Assembly (NCBI RefSeq): GCF_038003085.1
Contig: NZ_JBBOOM010000001.1
Span: 620,001 to 684,000 of the forward strand
DNA: 64,000 bases
Direction of reading: 5' to 3'
DNA from: Psychrobacillus sp. FSL K6-2836
Lineage (GTDB): Bacteria > Bacillota > Bacilli > Bacillales_A > Planococcaceae
Shown: one piece after another, positions 44,040 through 52,929 of the stretch
Numbering within the stretch: position 1 is the stretch's first letter
Layout of the letters: every line of letters begins with the position of its first letter
The notes under the pieces: generated by a model
The model's database searches: none
Told to the model about the DNA's origin: nothing
What the model saw: the letters and a program-made list of their open reading frames with translations, nothing else
Made by a program: the position numbers and the translations under genes

Positions 44040-45895
44040 ATACGAATGTCTACTCCTTGTGCGTCATACATGTTTGGTTTTGACTTCAAAATAGATGCCA
44101 TTTTTTGTTCCTCAAAAGTTTTTACGAATACTCCTGATAATTGATAGCCTACCGAAGATAGACCAACCTTTAATGTTTCCTTAAACTTTTCAGCAAATTG
44201 ACTCAACTGCTGATCGTTGTTAAATAAAGTAATCGATACTACTCTATTTTGCACTTGCATATCTACCACAGTTTCTTCTAAAGTATCCAATTGCAAATAA
44301 AACATTATCCTTGCAAAATCGGAGTCGATTTTACCGTCCTCTTTCATCCGCCCATTCCACTCAAGTGTTGCATCCATTTTTTTACCTAAAAACTCCAATG
44401 GAACTTGCATCAACAGCTGGTGTTGTGGTCCATTTTCATTGGATAATATTTGCAATCCATTCATGCGCCCAAGTACTATTTCTGCGCTTTCTCTAACCGC
44501 AGAGGAAATGGTCTGGTTTTGCAATAACTCTACAATCTGCGGCTTTAATTGGGAAGCTAATTGTCTTATTTCTTCACTATTACCTCCGAGCTTCGCTTCA
44601 TAACCGAATCCTAGAGATTTCAATACTTCTTTCATAGCATGTTCGAATGCTTTTCCATCTAGTTGTTGCATAACTTGTTGTTCTGCCGAAACTATTGTTT
44701 GAGTTACTAGATTACTGCTTGCAGGATTTTTACTTATATCTGTCACTTGCTGCAAAGCCTGAGCTATTGAGTCTATGGTACCCCCTTTGCCTAGCAATGA
44801 CACTAAATGATCCTTAGGTGTTAATCCATTCATATCCTTTAAGAAAATTGCTTGTTGGCTTTGCTCAGCAAATACTTTTGTCAGTGCATTATTTACTAAT
44901 TGCATTTGGTTGGTCTGATTATCATTTTTTAGTAATGCAATCACTTCACTTTTTTGGCTTGTCGTTAAAGCAGGATGCTGACTAACCCAATTACGTAATT
45001 GTTCTAATACTTGGGCTTTTTCCCCAGGAGCAGCCTGGCCAAGCTTGAGCAATTGGTCTCCAGCAGAATTCACAATTGCTTCCTTTCCAGTATCCGGAGT
45101 TGGATTGGTAAGACTTGCAGTTGGCAGTAAAATATTGGATTCTTTTAGTACTTGTAGAATTGGTAATCGTGAAGCTAAGGGCAGTTGCTGATTTTGAAGG
45201 ATTTCTACTTGTTTACCAAGCATTGCTCCAGCAGCTGGTGCATTAAATGGTTCTGCTATCTTTTGTAGATTCAGAAGGATATTATTTTTCAGTGCCGGTG
45301 TTACCGTTTGATCTTGTTGTAATTGAGCTTGCAAATTTTGAAGGATTGTATGCAATCCTTCGGTAGATTTACCGCTCAATACTGTCTGTAGCATGGAAGT
45401 CGTTAAAGGTAATTTCATCTCTATTATCTTTTGAATCGTCTCGAGCGCTGTTTTCATCGTTATATCCTTTGGCAGTTGTTTTAATAATTGTTCAACTTGC
45501 ATTAATGTATCTTTAGAAACGGGTAATTGTTGTTTTATAAAAAACTGTGCGGCAGCTTGCATTTCAGTGGTTTTTGGTAAATTCATTGCTTGCAATAATT
45601 GTTGGCCTTGTTGCGCCATTGTATTTCCCTGTGTGAGAGGTCCTGTAACTACTTTTAACTGTAATTCAGGTGCCGATTTTTCTACTTGAAAAAAATGAGA
45701 ATCCCCAGCTTTTAGTGGGGTCTCTAATTTAGCTATTACTTTTTGGTTACCAATTTGGACTTCTGCCGTTTGGTTTGGGTACAGTTTTTTTATCGTCCCG
45801 TGAACCACTTGTCCTTCCTTCATAGGAGTTTGAAACTGAGAAGTAATCCCAGCAGTTATTTGTGATTGAATAGTTGAAAAAGATGTCGAAGCCAC
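44036..45895 (-). CDS. ylqG: FliK-like large protein YlqG
   Basis: 619 residues, Gln/Leu/Thr-rich with many predicted helices and no membrane segment. The C-terminal region (about 490-600) with LLMQVPLEFLGKKMDATLEWNG, FARIMFYLQLDTLEETVVDMQ and FKETLKVGLSSVGYQLSGVFV looks like the FliK/Flg_hook fold. The pair with ylqH, overlapping by 4 nt, reproduces a FliK plus FlhB-C partnership outside the flagellar operon. B. subtilis has ylqG-ylqH at the same place, of unproven function. Confidence 0.85.
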   Translation of the reverse strand: MASTSFSTIQSQITAGITSQFQTPMKEGQVVHGTIKKLYPNQTAEVQIGNQKVIAKLETPLKAGDSHFFQVEKSAPELQLKVVTGPLTQGNTMAQQGQQLLQAMNLPKTTEMQAAAQFFIKQQLPVSKDTLMQVEQLLKQLPKDITMKTALETIQKIIEMKLPLTTSMLQTVLSGKSTEGLHTILQNLQAQLQQDQTVTPALKNNILLNLQKIAEPFNAPAAGAMLGKQVEILQNQQLPLASRLPILQVLKESNILLPTASLTNPTPDTGKEAIVNSAGDQLLKLGQAAPGEKAQVLEQLRNWVSQHPALTTSQKSEVIALLKNDNQTNQMQLVNNALTKVFAEQSQQAIFLKDMNGLTPKDHLVSLLGKGGTIDSIAQALQQVTDISKNPASSNLVTQTIVSAEQQVMQQLDGKAFEHAMKEVLKSLGFGYEAKLGGNSEEIRQLASQLKPQIVELLQNQTISSAVRESAEIVLGRMNGLQILSNENGPQHQLLMQVPLEFLGKKMDATLEWNGRMKEDGKIDSDFARIMFYLQLDTLEETVVDMQVQNRVVSITLFNNDQQLSQFAEKFKETLKVGLSSVGYQLSGVFVKTFEEQKMASILKSKPNMYDAQGVDIRI

Positions 45896-45899
45896 GTTA

Positions 45900-46670
45900 T
45901 CACCTCATTCTTAATATAGATTTAATCGGTTCGAAAGTCTTTCGATGATGCAGGGTTGGACCATACTGTTCAATCATTTCGATATGCAGCTTTGTGCCAT
46001 AGCCTGCGTGTTTGTTAAATAAATACATTGGAAATTGCTCGTGCAATTGGTCCATGTATTCGTCCCGTGCCGTTTTTGCCAATATGGACGCCGCTGCAAT
46101 TGCTAAGCTTTGTGCGTCACCTTTTACAATGGAATGGGTTTCGATATCGATCGGCAAATTCATTGCATCTACTAATACAACATTTGGTCTTGTTTCTAAG
46201 CTTAATACAGCTTCTGTCATGGATTGTTTAGTTGCTTCATAAATATTGAGTTGATCTATTTTTTCAACTGATTGAAAGTGAATGAAATATGCAATTGCAT
46301 TTCGCTTAATACGTTCAGCTAATTCATTTCGCTTTTTTCGTGACAATTGTTTAGAATCATCAAGACCTATTAAACTCTCTGTATTATTTTGAAGTATTAC
46401 AGCCGCAGTCACTACTGGTCCAGCTAAAGGTCCTCTACCGGCTTCATCTACTCCTGCCACTAAATCATTTGTATGAGAACAATAACTTCTATCGAAGACG
46501 ACTTTTTCTTCATGCGATTGACGTTCTAGGAGAAGTAGCTGTTGTTTTCTTTTCCAGCTTGTCCATAGTTTTCTGGCACCAATTCGTTCATCCTGCTCTA
46601 ATTCAATTATCCAAGCCTCCGAGCCCGTTGATTGTTCCAATTTGTCTTTGATCTCTTTTAAACTTAACAA
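45900..46670 (-). CDS. rnhB: Ribonuclease HII
   Basis: Cleaves RNA of RNA-DNA hybrids, including single ribonucleotides. About 256 residues from TTG 46670. The frame is open to 46712, but that codon lies inside the -10 of a good promoter, so it cannot be the start; TTG 46670 is spaced 12 nt from AGAAAG and aligns LSLKEIKDKL with other RnhB N-termini. Active-site GVDEAGRGPLAGP gives Asp75/Glu76; VDAMNLP holds another catalytic Asp. First gene of rnhB-ylqG-ylqH. Confidence 0.96.
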   Translation of the reverse strand: MLSLKEIKDKLEQSTGSEAWIIELEQDERIGARKLWTSWKRKQQLLLLERQSHEEKVVFDRSYCSHTNDLVAGVDEAGRGPLAGPVVTAAVILQNNTESLIGLDDSKQLSRKKRNELAERIKRNAIAYFIHFQSVEKIDQLNIYEATKQSMTEAVLSLETRPNVVLVDAMNLPIDIETHSIVKGDAQSLAIAAASILAKTARDEYMDQLHEQFPMYLFNKHAGYGTKLHIEMIEQYGPTLHHRKTFEPIKSILRMR

Positions 46671-46711
46671 TTCTCTCACATTCTTTCTATTTCTTAATCT
46701 ATGTATCGACA

Positions 46712-46740
46712 ATTATGTATTATATTGAATAATTTCACAA
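46712..46740 (-). promoter_or_regulatory. rnhB-ylqG-ylqH promoter
   Basis: Minus strand TTGTGA (46735-46740), 17-nt spacer, CATAAT (46712-46717), just after the rbgA terminator. Confidence 0.7.
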
Positions 46741-46764
46741 ACAGAGAATGCTTCTTTTGAAAAG

Positions 46765-46797
46765 AAAAAACCCTTTTTACCATTTGGCAAAAAGGGT
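46765..46797 (-). terminator. rbgA terminator
   Basis: Stem ACCCTTTTT/AAAAAGGGT around a 10-nt loop with some inner pairing, followed by T6 on the minus strand. Confidence 0.85.
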
Positions 46798-46808
46798 AGT
46801 ATGTTTGC

Positions 46809-47660
46809 TTAATATTCTTCCACAAAATCAAATGTTAATCTACCTAGATGAAGATTACGAACGTCTCGAACAATTAGTTCCGCTACTTGGTCGTAATCTA
46901 TTTCTCCACCATTTGAAAAACATCTTCTTAACTTACCAATCTGGTCAAATGTTTCTACCAAATCTGCGCTGACTTCTTTCACCTGGTAGCGGTCTTCCAT
47001 CCTTTTTGGATAGTGTTCCTGCAAAAAGTTTAAGCCATAAACCGCCAAATCCTCCATATTGATCACTGCATCTTTAATAGCACCAGTAAGTGCAAGCTTA
47101 TACCCGACCTGCTGATCCTCAAATTTCGGCCATAAGATACCAGGAGTATCAAGTAATTCAATTTCTTTTTCTACTTTGATCCATTGTTGCTTTTTCGTTA
47201 CACCCGGTGTATTACCCGTTCTTGCGATATTTTTCTTTGCAAATCGGTTAATTAGAGTCGATTTACCTACATTAGGTATACCAACAATCATTGCGCGTAT
47301 CGCTCTAGGTTTTATACCTCTGTCCTTCATACGGTCCCATTTAGGCTTTAAAAGCTCTTTTGCTGCCTTAAATACAGTTTGGAGTCCTTTTCCTTCCAAA
47401 GAGTTAATCGCCACTGCAGGGTGGCCTTTTTCCTCAAAATAGGCAATCCATTTTTTAGTTTGCGTTTCATCTGCCATATCCATTTTATTTAATATGAGTA
47501 ATCTTGTTTTCTGATGTATAACTTCATCTATCATTGGATTTCTAGACGATAGCGGTAAACGTGCATCTATTAATTCGAAAACGATATCCACTAATTTTAA
47601 GTTTTCGGTTACTTCTCTTCTTGCTTTGGCCATATGACCAGGAAACCATTGAATTGTCAT
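46809..47660 (-). CDS. rbgA: 50S ribosome assembly GTPase RbgA
   Basis: Circularly permuted GTPase for late 50S maturation (YlqF). 283 residues: G4 NKMD at 58-61 comes before G1 GIPNVGKS at 127-134 and G3 DTPG, the permuted order that defines the family; a C-terminal ANTAR-like helical domain (about 200-283). N-terminal [13 protein letters not shown] is the family signature. ATG at 47660, with GGTGG upstream; 15 nt after lepB. Confidence 0.98.
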   Translation of the reverse strand: MTIQWFPGHMAKARREVTENLKLVDIVFELIDARLPLSSRNPMIDEVIHQKTRLLILNKMDMADETQTKKWIAYFEEKGHPAVAINSLEGKGLQTVFKAAKELLKPKWDRMKDRGIKPRAIRAMIVGIPNVGKSTLINRFAKKNIARTGNTPGVTKKQQWIKVEKEIELLDTPGILWPKFEDQQVGYKLALTGAIKDAVINMEDLAVYGLNFLQEHYPKRMEDRYQVKEVSADLVETFDQIGKLRRCFSNGGEIDYDQVAELIVRDVRNLHLGRLTFDFVEEY

Positions 47661-47675
47661 TTCGTACCACCTTCT

Positions 47676-48239
47676 TTACTTCACAAAGCCAATTTCATTC
47701 ATAGGCCAGAAAACTAAGTTTGTATTTCCTATCACTTCGTCAATAGCCACGAGACCAATATGTCGGCTATCCTTACTGTATCTACGATTATCTCCCATTA
47801 CGAATATGTAGCCTTCCGGGATTTCATTCACTTGTGCAGCAGTCTCTTCTAAAGTGAAATCATCTGTAAGGGTTCCTTCACTAATTTCACTTTTATACTG
47901 TTCTAAATATGGTTCTGGTAACTCCTTGCCATTGATAAATAATTGATCATTTTTAAACTCTACACTATCTCCTGGAAGTCCAATAACACGTTTAATATAG
48001 TTTTTTTGCTCTGGAGCATGGAATACTACTATGTCATAACGATCTGGTTCTCCAACCATATAGCCGATTTTGTTAACTACCATACGATCCCCATTTTTTA
48101 AAGTAGGCATCATTGATTCTCCGTCTACTACGATAGGTGTAAATAAAAAGAAGCGAATTATTGCCGCTAGCCCAAAAGCAATTAATAGAGCTTTTGACCA
48201 CTCCCATAATTCATTCTTTTCTTTTTTTACTTGTTCCAT
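47676..48239 (-). CDS. lepB: Type I signal peptidase
   Basis: Membrane-bound signal peptidase of the Gram-positive SipS/LepB type. 187 residues from ATG 48239 (GGGGG spaced 8 nt); the earlier frame is not conserved. One membrane helix (about 14-36), catalytic Ser42 in DGESMMPTL and general base Lys83 in NYIKRVIGLPGD, then box E GDNRRYSKDSR. Located between rplS and rbgA, an arrangement seen in many Bacillales but not B. subtilis, as I recall. Confidence 0.97.
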   Translation of the reverse strand: MEQVKKEKNELWEWSKALLIAFGLAAIIRFFLFTPIVVDGESMMPTLKNGDRMVVNKIGYMVGEPDRYDIVVFHAPEQKNYIKRVIGLPGDSVEFKNDQLFINGKELPEPYLEQYKSEISEGTLTDDFTLEETAAQVNEIPEGYIFVMGDNRRYSKDSRHIGLVAIDEVIGNTNLVFWPMNEIGFVK

Positions 48240-48267
48240 CAACTTGCCCCCTTTGGTTATTGTCTTT

Positions 48268-48296
48268 ATTGTACAAGGAAAACTCTTTTCAAGCAA
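48268..48296 (-). promoter_or_regulatory. lepB promoter
   Basis: Minus strand TTGCTT (48291-48296), 17-nt spacer, TACAAT (48268-48273), about 30 nt before the start codon. Confidence 0.6.
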
Positions 48297-48470
48297 AAAC
48301 AATTGACCATTTTTCTATATGTTTGATTGATTTGTTTATATGAGACATATTTGGTTATTATGCGTGATTTATAGTTGTACACTATCCACGTGCCAAGTAT
48401 GGCCACTATGTCTTCTGCGAAAAGCTCGTCACCGATAACTATCTCAATTTATGGATAAATTTCCCGTTTC

Positions 48471-48596
48471 GTAAGTAAATCAGTATTACGAGCAAGTAAA
48501 CGAACTAAGAGTGCAAGTTCCACAGAAAGTAAAGCAAGTAAAGTCCTAATGTACGCAAGTAATTGCCTCATCGAAGCAAGTAAACAGTCATGAGTG
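48471..48596 (+). repeat. Six-unit array with exact 21-nt period
   Basis: Units start at 48471, 48492, 48513, 48534, 48555 and 48576. Each begins G(C/T)AAGT, in five of six GYAAGTAA, while the remaining 12 nt differ completely from unit to unit. Read on the plus strand the array stays open as a seven-codon repeat starting Ala-Ser-Lys or similar, but without a start codon. No protein or CRISPR assignment is supported. Confidence 0.85.
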
Positions 48597-48723
48597 AATT
48601 ACACTCTTAGATACAAACCAGGGACTGTATATGAATTGTCTTAAACTACCCTTTTAAAGTATCTATTATGTGCAGTTGATATAAATTCCATTATTTTAAA
48701 ACGTTTGAAGACATAGTCAAAAT

Positions 48724-48768
48724 AAAAAATGTTGTAGCAAAAGTGAAATCACCTTTACTACAACATTT
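48724..48768 (-). terminator. rplS terminator
   Basis: Long stem of about 20 bp: AAATGTTGTAG/CTACAACATTT continued by AAAGGTGA/TCACTTTT with G-U pairs; T6 then A and T4 follow on the minus strand. Confidence 0.92.
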
Positions 48769-48778
48769 ACTTTTGCTA

Positions 48779-49126
48779 TTAACGACGCTCTTTAATACGA
48801 GCTGCTTTACCACGTAGGTCACGTAAGTAGTACAATTTAGCACGACGAACTTTACCACGACGGATAACTTCTAAGTTTGCAATTTTTGGTGTGTGTACAG
48901 GGAATGTACGTTCAACACCAACACCAGATGAAATTTTACGAACTGTAAAAGTTTCGCTAATTCCGCCACCACGACGTTTAATTACAACACCTTCGTACAT
49001 TTGGATACGTTCGCGAGTTCCCTCAACAACCTTAACGTGAACACGAACTGTGTCCCCAGGACGGAATGTTGGAAGGTCTGAACGTAATTGTTCTTTAGTG
49101 ATTTCTGAAATAATGTTTTGCATCAT
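48779..49126 (-). CDS. rplS: 50S ribosomal protein L19
   Basis: Large-subunit protein at the 30S-50S interface. 115 residues; conserved [35 protein letters not shown] and [21 protein letters not shown]. Two ATG codons in a row at the start; GGAG is spaced 6 nt from the first. It has its own promoter and structured leader, and a strong terminator follows, so it is a single-gene unit. Confidence 0.98.
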   Translation of the reverse strand: MMQNIISEITKEQLRSDLPTFRPGDTVRVHVKVVEGTRERIQMYEGVVIKRRGGGISETFTVRKISSGVGVERTFPVHTPKIANLEVIRRGKVRRAKLYYLRDLRGKAARIKERR

Positions 49127-49129
49127 TTT

Positions 49130-49209
49130 CTCTCCTTCTGTAGAATGCTCTTACACACAGTTGCTGTTGCAGCGGAACACCCAAAATCAGTACTTTTCAT
49201 AAAAGCACA
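49130..49209 (-). promoter_or_regulatory. Candidate L19 leader RNA
   Basis: Two hairpins in the rplS 5' untranslated RNA: GTGCTTTT/AAAAGTAC with a 3-nt loop, then GTT-GCTG/CAGC-AAC with a two-base bulge (CC). Resembles, from memory, the L19 autoregulatory leader of Bacillales. Confidence 0.5.
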
Positions 49210-49215
49210 TAGTAA

Positions 49216-49244
49216 AATATAACACAACTAATTATTGGATGCAA
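49216..49244 (-). promoter_or_regulatory. rplS promoter
   Basis: Minus strand TTGCAT (49239-49244), 17-nt spacer, TATATT (49216-49221). Confidence 0.65.
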
Positions 49245-49261
49245 TAATTATTAGAAATTTA

Positions 49262-49993
49262 CTATCCTTTTATTTCTTTTAATAAACGCTCCTCGTCAAA
49301 AGTTAGTTCAATCCGCTCCAATAAATCTGGTCTGCGCATGAATGTTCTTTTTAATGATTCTTCTTTGCGCCACTTTTCAATTGCTGCATGGTTTCCAGAC
49401 ATTAAAACATCTGGAACTGTATGACCTCTGAATTCGACTGGACGAGTATAATGGGGATGCTCTAGCAAACCAGTGGAAAAGGAATCTTTCTCATGCGATT
49501 CTGCATTACCTAAGACATTAGGCAATAATCTCACAACACTATCCACCACCGTCATGGCTGCAAGCTCGCCACCTGTTAAAACAAAATCTCCAATAGAAAT
49601 TTCGTCTGTCACTAAGTGCTCTCGAATTCGTTCATCATAGCCTTCGTAGTGACCACAAATAAAAACAAGCTCTTCTTCCCGTGCTAGTTCTTCCGCTTTT
49701 TTCTGCGTAAAACGTTCTCCCTGAGGACACAATAGGATAATGCGTCTACTTGGTCCTTTACTTGGAGGAAGAGCCTCTATGGCATTAAAAATAGGTTCTG
49801 GCTTTAACACCATCCCTGCACCACCGCCATATGGATAGTCGTCCACTTGATGATGTTTATTACCTGAGTAATCCCTAAAATTTACTACATTTATCGTTGC
49901 TTCACTCTTTTCTTGGGCCTTTTTCAAAATCGATGAATTAAATACACCAGTAAACATTTCTGGAAAAAGAGAAAGAATGTGAATGTTCATCAT
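49262..49993 (-). CDS. trmD: tRNA (guanine37-N1)-methyltransferase
   Basis: SPOUT-class enzyme making m1G37 to prevent frameshifting. 243 residues. Trefoil-knot AdoMet site segments [45 protein letters not shown] and [17 protein letters not shown] are all intact. Start ATG-ATG at 49993 overlaps the rimM stop, with little SD, indicating coupling. Confidence 0.98.
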   Translation of the reverse strand: MMNIHILSLFPEMFTGVFNSSILKKAQEKSEATINVVNFRDYSGNKHHQVDDYPYGGGAGMVLKPEPIFNAIEALPPSKGPSRRIILLCPQGERFTQKKAEELAREEELVFICGHYEGYDERIREHLVTDEISIGDFVLTGGELAAMTVVDSVVRLLPNVLGNAESHEKDSFSTGLLEHPHYTRPVEFRGHTVPDVLMSGNHAAIEKWRKEESLKRTFMRRPDLLERIELTFDEERLLKEIKG

Positions 49994-50508
49994 GATAACA
50001 GACCATCCAATACTTCTATTTTGATTTTTTTATTTTCAATATCAATTGATTTCACTACGTCTTCAATATAAGGAATATAGTGGTCTTTTTTTCCTTTTTC
50101 GGGTCTCACAGTCCAAACATCGTTGGCGCCAGTTTGAATAATTTCTGTTATAGTTCCAATAATTTCACCTTCAGTAGATTCTACTGTACAACCTATAATT
50201 TCGTGAAAATAGAACTCATTTTCTTCTAACTCTGAAAGGTATTTCTCAGAAACCTTTAAAATTGCGTTTCTAAATGCTTCTACATCCTTCAACAATGAGT
50301 ATCCTTCAAAAGTTAATAAATCAAAATTCTTATGTTGACGATGACTTGCTACTTTAACAATAATTGGTTTAGAACCATCTGCTTTATGTAACGCTAGTTC
50401 GCTTCCAACTTCATAGCGTTCGTCAGCAAAGTCTGTCGTAGAGATTACTCGAACCTCTCCCCAAATACCATGTGTATTTACTATCTTACCTACATTAAAC
50501 CATTCCAT
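49990..50508 (-). CDS. rimM: 16S rRNA processing protein RimM
   Basis: 30S maturation factor binding S19. 172 residues: N-terminal barrel with [16 protein letters not shown] and C-terminal PRC-barrel with YFHEIIGC and [23 protein letters not shown] at 50508 with AGGAGG spaced 7 nt. A terminator-like hairpin lies about 20 nt upstream, and the gene is preceded by a repeat-filled gap instead of ylqD. Confidence 0.97.
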   Translation of the reverse strand: MEWFNVGKIVNTHGIWGEVRVISTTDFADERYEVGSELALHKADGSKPIIVKVASHRQHKNFDLLTFEGYSLLKDVEAFRNAILKVSEKYLSELEENEFYFHEIIGCTVESTEGEIIGTITEIIQTGANDVWTVRPEKGKKDHYIPYIEDVVKSIDIENKKIKIEVLDGLLS

Positions 50509-50528
50509 TAAGATTACCTCCTAGTAAG

Positions 50529-50555
50529 AAAAACCGGGTAAAAAAAGACGCCCGG
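50529..50555 (-). terminator. Terminator-like hairpin before rimM
   Basis: CCGGG/CCCGG, 12-nt loop, followed by T5 on the minus strand. Only 5 bp, directly before the rimM SD. Confidence 0.45.
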
Positions 50556-50584
50556 ACCTTTAAAAATAAAAATGTAGATATGTC

Positions 50585-50712
50585 ATTGATTTCCGCTCCG
50601 AGCGGACGCTTTCCGTGGGCACGGCTTCAGCCGCTTCCTTCGCTTTCGCTCAGTCTAGGGTCTTCAGCTCGCGCTGTTCCCACTGGAGTCGCCGCTCTGC
50701 GCTCCAATCAAT
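50585..50712 (-). repeat. Family B GC-rich repeat, copy 2
   Basis: Reverse orientation relative to 41301-41425. On its own strand: TTGATTGGAGCG start, arms GAGCGG/CCGCTC and AGTGGG/CCCACG, and ...AATCAATG end. Where copy 1 has AGGCGG/CCGCCT and AGCGGG/CCCGCG, both sides have changed together. Confidence 0.8.
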
Positions 50713-50850
50713 TAAATCCACTTAATATGATTGGCTGACTGGTATAAAATCACCTAAGTACACATGTTTTATTTTAAAACAAGTAAAGAAAAAAGGGACT
50801 TAGGAAAAAAAGATCCACTTTCTACATTCTTCGTTACAAAATAGTAAAAA

Positions 50851-50892
50851 CCCTGAAGCGACTCAGTTGGACTAGGCGCTAGAGCTAAACAT
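50851..50892 (-). repeat. Truncated family A repeat
   Basis: The minus strand matches the first about 40 nt of family A (TTAGCTCTAGCGCCTAG... to GAGTCGCTTCAG) with no second arm. Probably a relic. Confidence 0.6.
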
Positions 50893-50918
50893 CTGAGTAT
50901 AATGTTTTCATACCTATC

Positions 50919-50947
50919 AAAAAAGGAAGAACAAATTGTTCTTCCTT
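50919..50947 (-). terminator. rpsP-khpA terminator
   Basis: 12-bp palindromic stem AAGGAAGAACAA/TTGTTCTTCCTT around one base, T6 on the minus strand; begins at the khpA stop codon. Confidence 0.9.
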
Positions 50948-51180
50948 TAATCTAATATGTCGACATATGTTTTTTTCTTTTGGTGACTGCCTGCTGCTGA
51001 GTAAACAATTGTACGAATTGCTTTCGCGACACGCCCTTGTTTGCCAATTACTTTTCCCATATCTTCAGGATGAACAGAAAGTTTATAAACTATACGGTTT
51101 ACACTTTCATCTTTTTCAACCTTCACATTTTCTGGATAATCAACTATCGGTTTAACGATTGCTTCGATCAGCTGCTTCAC
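50947..51180 (-). CDS. khpA: KH-domain RNA-binding protein KhpA (YlqC)
   Basis: 77 residues, a single KH domain with the GKVIGKQGR loop at about 42-50 that contacts RNA. KhpA pairs with KhpB (Jag) in Firmicutes and influences cell division and RNA metabolism. ATG at 51180 with GGAGGGG spaced 6 nt; 14 nt after rpsP, which it follows in most Bacillales. Confidence 0.96.
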   Translation of the reverse strand: MKQLIEAIVKPIVDYPENVKVEKDESVNRIVYKLSVHPEDMGKVIGKQGRVAKAIRTIVYSAAGSHQKKKTYVDILD

Positions 51181-51194
51181 ATTGTCCCCTCCGA

Positions 51195-51533
<339 letters not shown>

Positions 51534-51560
51534 GTGTTTTTTCTTAACACCCTATATTTT

Positions 51561-52916
51561 TTACTTAAACAATGAGTCTAGACCAGGCATTTTCATCTTT
51601 TTCTTGCCTTTTTGTTGCATGTTGGTCATTTGTTTCATCATTTTTTTCATGTCTTCAAATTGTTTCAGTAATCTGTTTATATCTTGAATAGATGTACCAG
51701 ATCCTTTAGCAATTCTCTTTTTTCTTGGTCCATTAATAATCTCGGGAGTTGTTTTTTCTTGCGTAGTCATCGAATAAATGATGGCTTCTACACGATCCAT
51801 CTGTTTTTCATCCACTTTCGCATTTTCCAATCCTTTGATTTTACCTGCACCTGGAAGCATTTTTAGAATTTCGTCTAAAGGTCCCATTTGTTTCACTTGG
51901 CCGATTTGCTCTAAGAAGTCATCAAATGTAAAACTCTGCGTACGGAATTTTTCTTCTAATTCCTTCGCTCGTTCCTCATCGACATTTGCCTGGGCTTTTT
52001 CGATTAGTGACATCATATCGCCCATACCTAAAATTCGAGAAGCCATTCGTTCCGGGTGGAAAGGCTCTAACGCATCCATTTTTTCACCCATCCCGACAAA
52101 TTTAATCGGTTTTTGAGTAACGGAGCGAATAGATAGTGCAGCACCACCTCGTGTATCTCCATCTAACTTCGTTAAAACAACACCAGTTATGCCTATAGCT
52201 TCATTAAAATTATTCGCTACATTGACTGCATCCTGACCAGTCATTGCATCTACAACTAAAAACACCTCATCAGGCTCTTTGATCGCACGGATATCTTTTA
52301 GTTCCTGCATAAGTGTCTCATCAATATGAAGACGCCCTGCAGTATCTATAATAACTACATCGTGATGTTCTTCTTTTGCTTGCTCCATAGCCTGTTTGAC
52401 TATTTCAACAGGAGAAATATCTGTTCCTAATGCAAACACAGGTAATGAGAGCTGTTTTCCAATGGTTTGCAGCTGTTGAACAGCCGCCGGTCTATAGATA
52501 TCCGCAGCAACCAATAATGGCTTTTTGTTATACTTTTTACGCAGAACATTGGCCAATTTACCTGTAGTGGTTGTTTTCCCTGCGCCTTGCAAACCGACCA
52601 TCATAATAACTGTTGGAGGTCTAGTAGAGAAAGAAATTTGACTTTGTTCTCCACCCATCAGCTCCGTCAATTCATCTTTAACAATTTTAACGACCTGTTG
52701 ACCTGGCGTTAAACTTTTCATCACGTCTTGCCCAACGGCACGATCCGATACATTTTTGACGAATTCTTTTACTACTTTTAAGTTAACGTCTGCCTCAAGA
52801 AGTGCATACCTGACTTCTCTCATCATTTCCTTTACATCGGCTTCAGAAATTTTCCCTTTACCTTTAATCTTCTGAAGTGTACCTTGGAGTCGCTCAGCTA
52901 ATCCTTCAAATGCCAT
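51561..52916 (-). CDS. ffh: Signal recognition particle protein Ffh
   Basis: SRP54 GTPase that targets nascent membrane proteins. 451 residues: N domain (about 1-85), G domain with GLQGAGKTTT from 108, DTAGRLHID and TKLDGDTRGGAALS, and the Met-rich M domain (about 300-451) with MDRVEAIIYSM and MKKMMKQMTNMQQKGKKKMKM binding SRP RNA. ATG at 52916 with AGGAGG. Follows ylxM by 13 nt. Confidence 0.98.
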   Translation of the reverse strand: MAFEGLAERLQGTLQKIKGKGKISEADVKEMMREVRYALLEADVNLKVVKEFVKNVSDRAVGQDVMKSLTPGQQVVKIVKDELTELMGGEQSQISFSTRPPTVIMMVGLQGAGKTTTTGKLANVLRKKYNKKPLLVAADIYRPAAVQQLQTIGKQLSLPVFALGTDISPVEIVKQAMEQAKEEHHDVVIIDTAGRLHIDETLMQELKDIRAIKEPDEVFLVVDAMTGQDAVNVANNFNEAIGITGVVLTKLDGDTRGGAALSIRSVTQKPIKFVGMGEKMDALEPFHPERMASRILGMGDMMSLIEKAQANVDEERAKELEEKFRTQSFTFDDFLEQIGQVKQMGPLDEILKMLPGAGKIKGLENAKVDEKQMDRVEAIIYSMTTQEKTTPEIINGPRKKRIAKGSGTSIQDINRLLKQFEDMKKMMKQMTNMQQKGKKKMKMPGLDSLFK

Positions 52917-52929
52917 GCTCGTTCGCCTC

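Larger units (their letters stand above)
48240..48778. other. Gene-free region between rplS and lepB
   Basis: 539 nt. It contains the rplS terminator (48724-48768), a direct repeat array with an exact 21-nt period (48471-48596), and the lepB promoter (48268-48296). The rest (about 48300-48470 and 48600-48720) is AT-rich and shows nothing I can name. Confidence 0.8.
50509..50946. other. Gene-free region between khpA and rimM
   Basis: 438 nt. Contents: khpA terminator (50919-50947), a truncated family A repeat (50851-50892), a family B repeat (50585-50712) and a terminator-like hairpin in front of rimM (50529-50555). B. subtilis has ylqD in this interval; no trace of it was found here. Confidence 0.8.

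Noticed and set aside
48471-48596. CRISPR array
   Set aside because: The conserved part is only 8-9 nt and the period 21 nt, far below CRISPR repeat and spacer sizes, and no cas genes are present.
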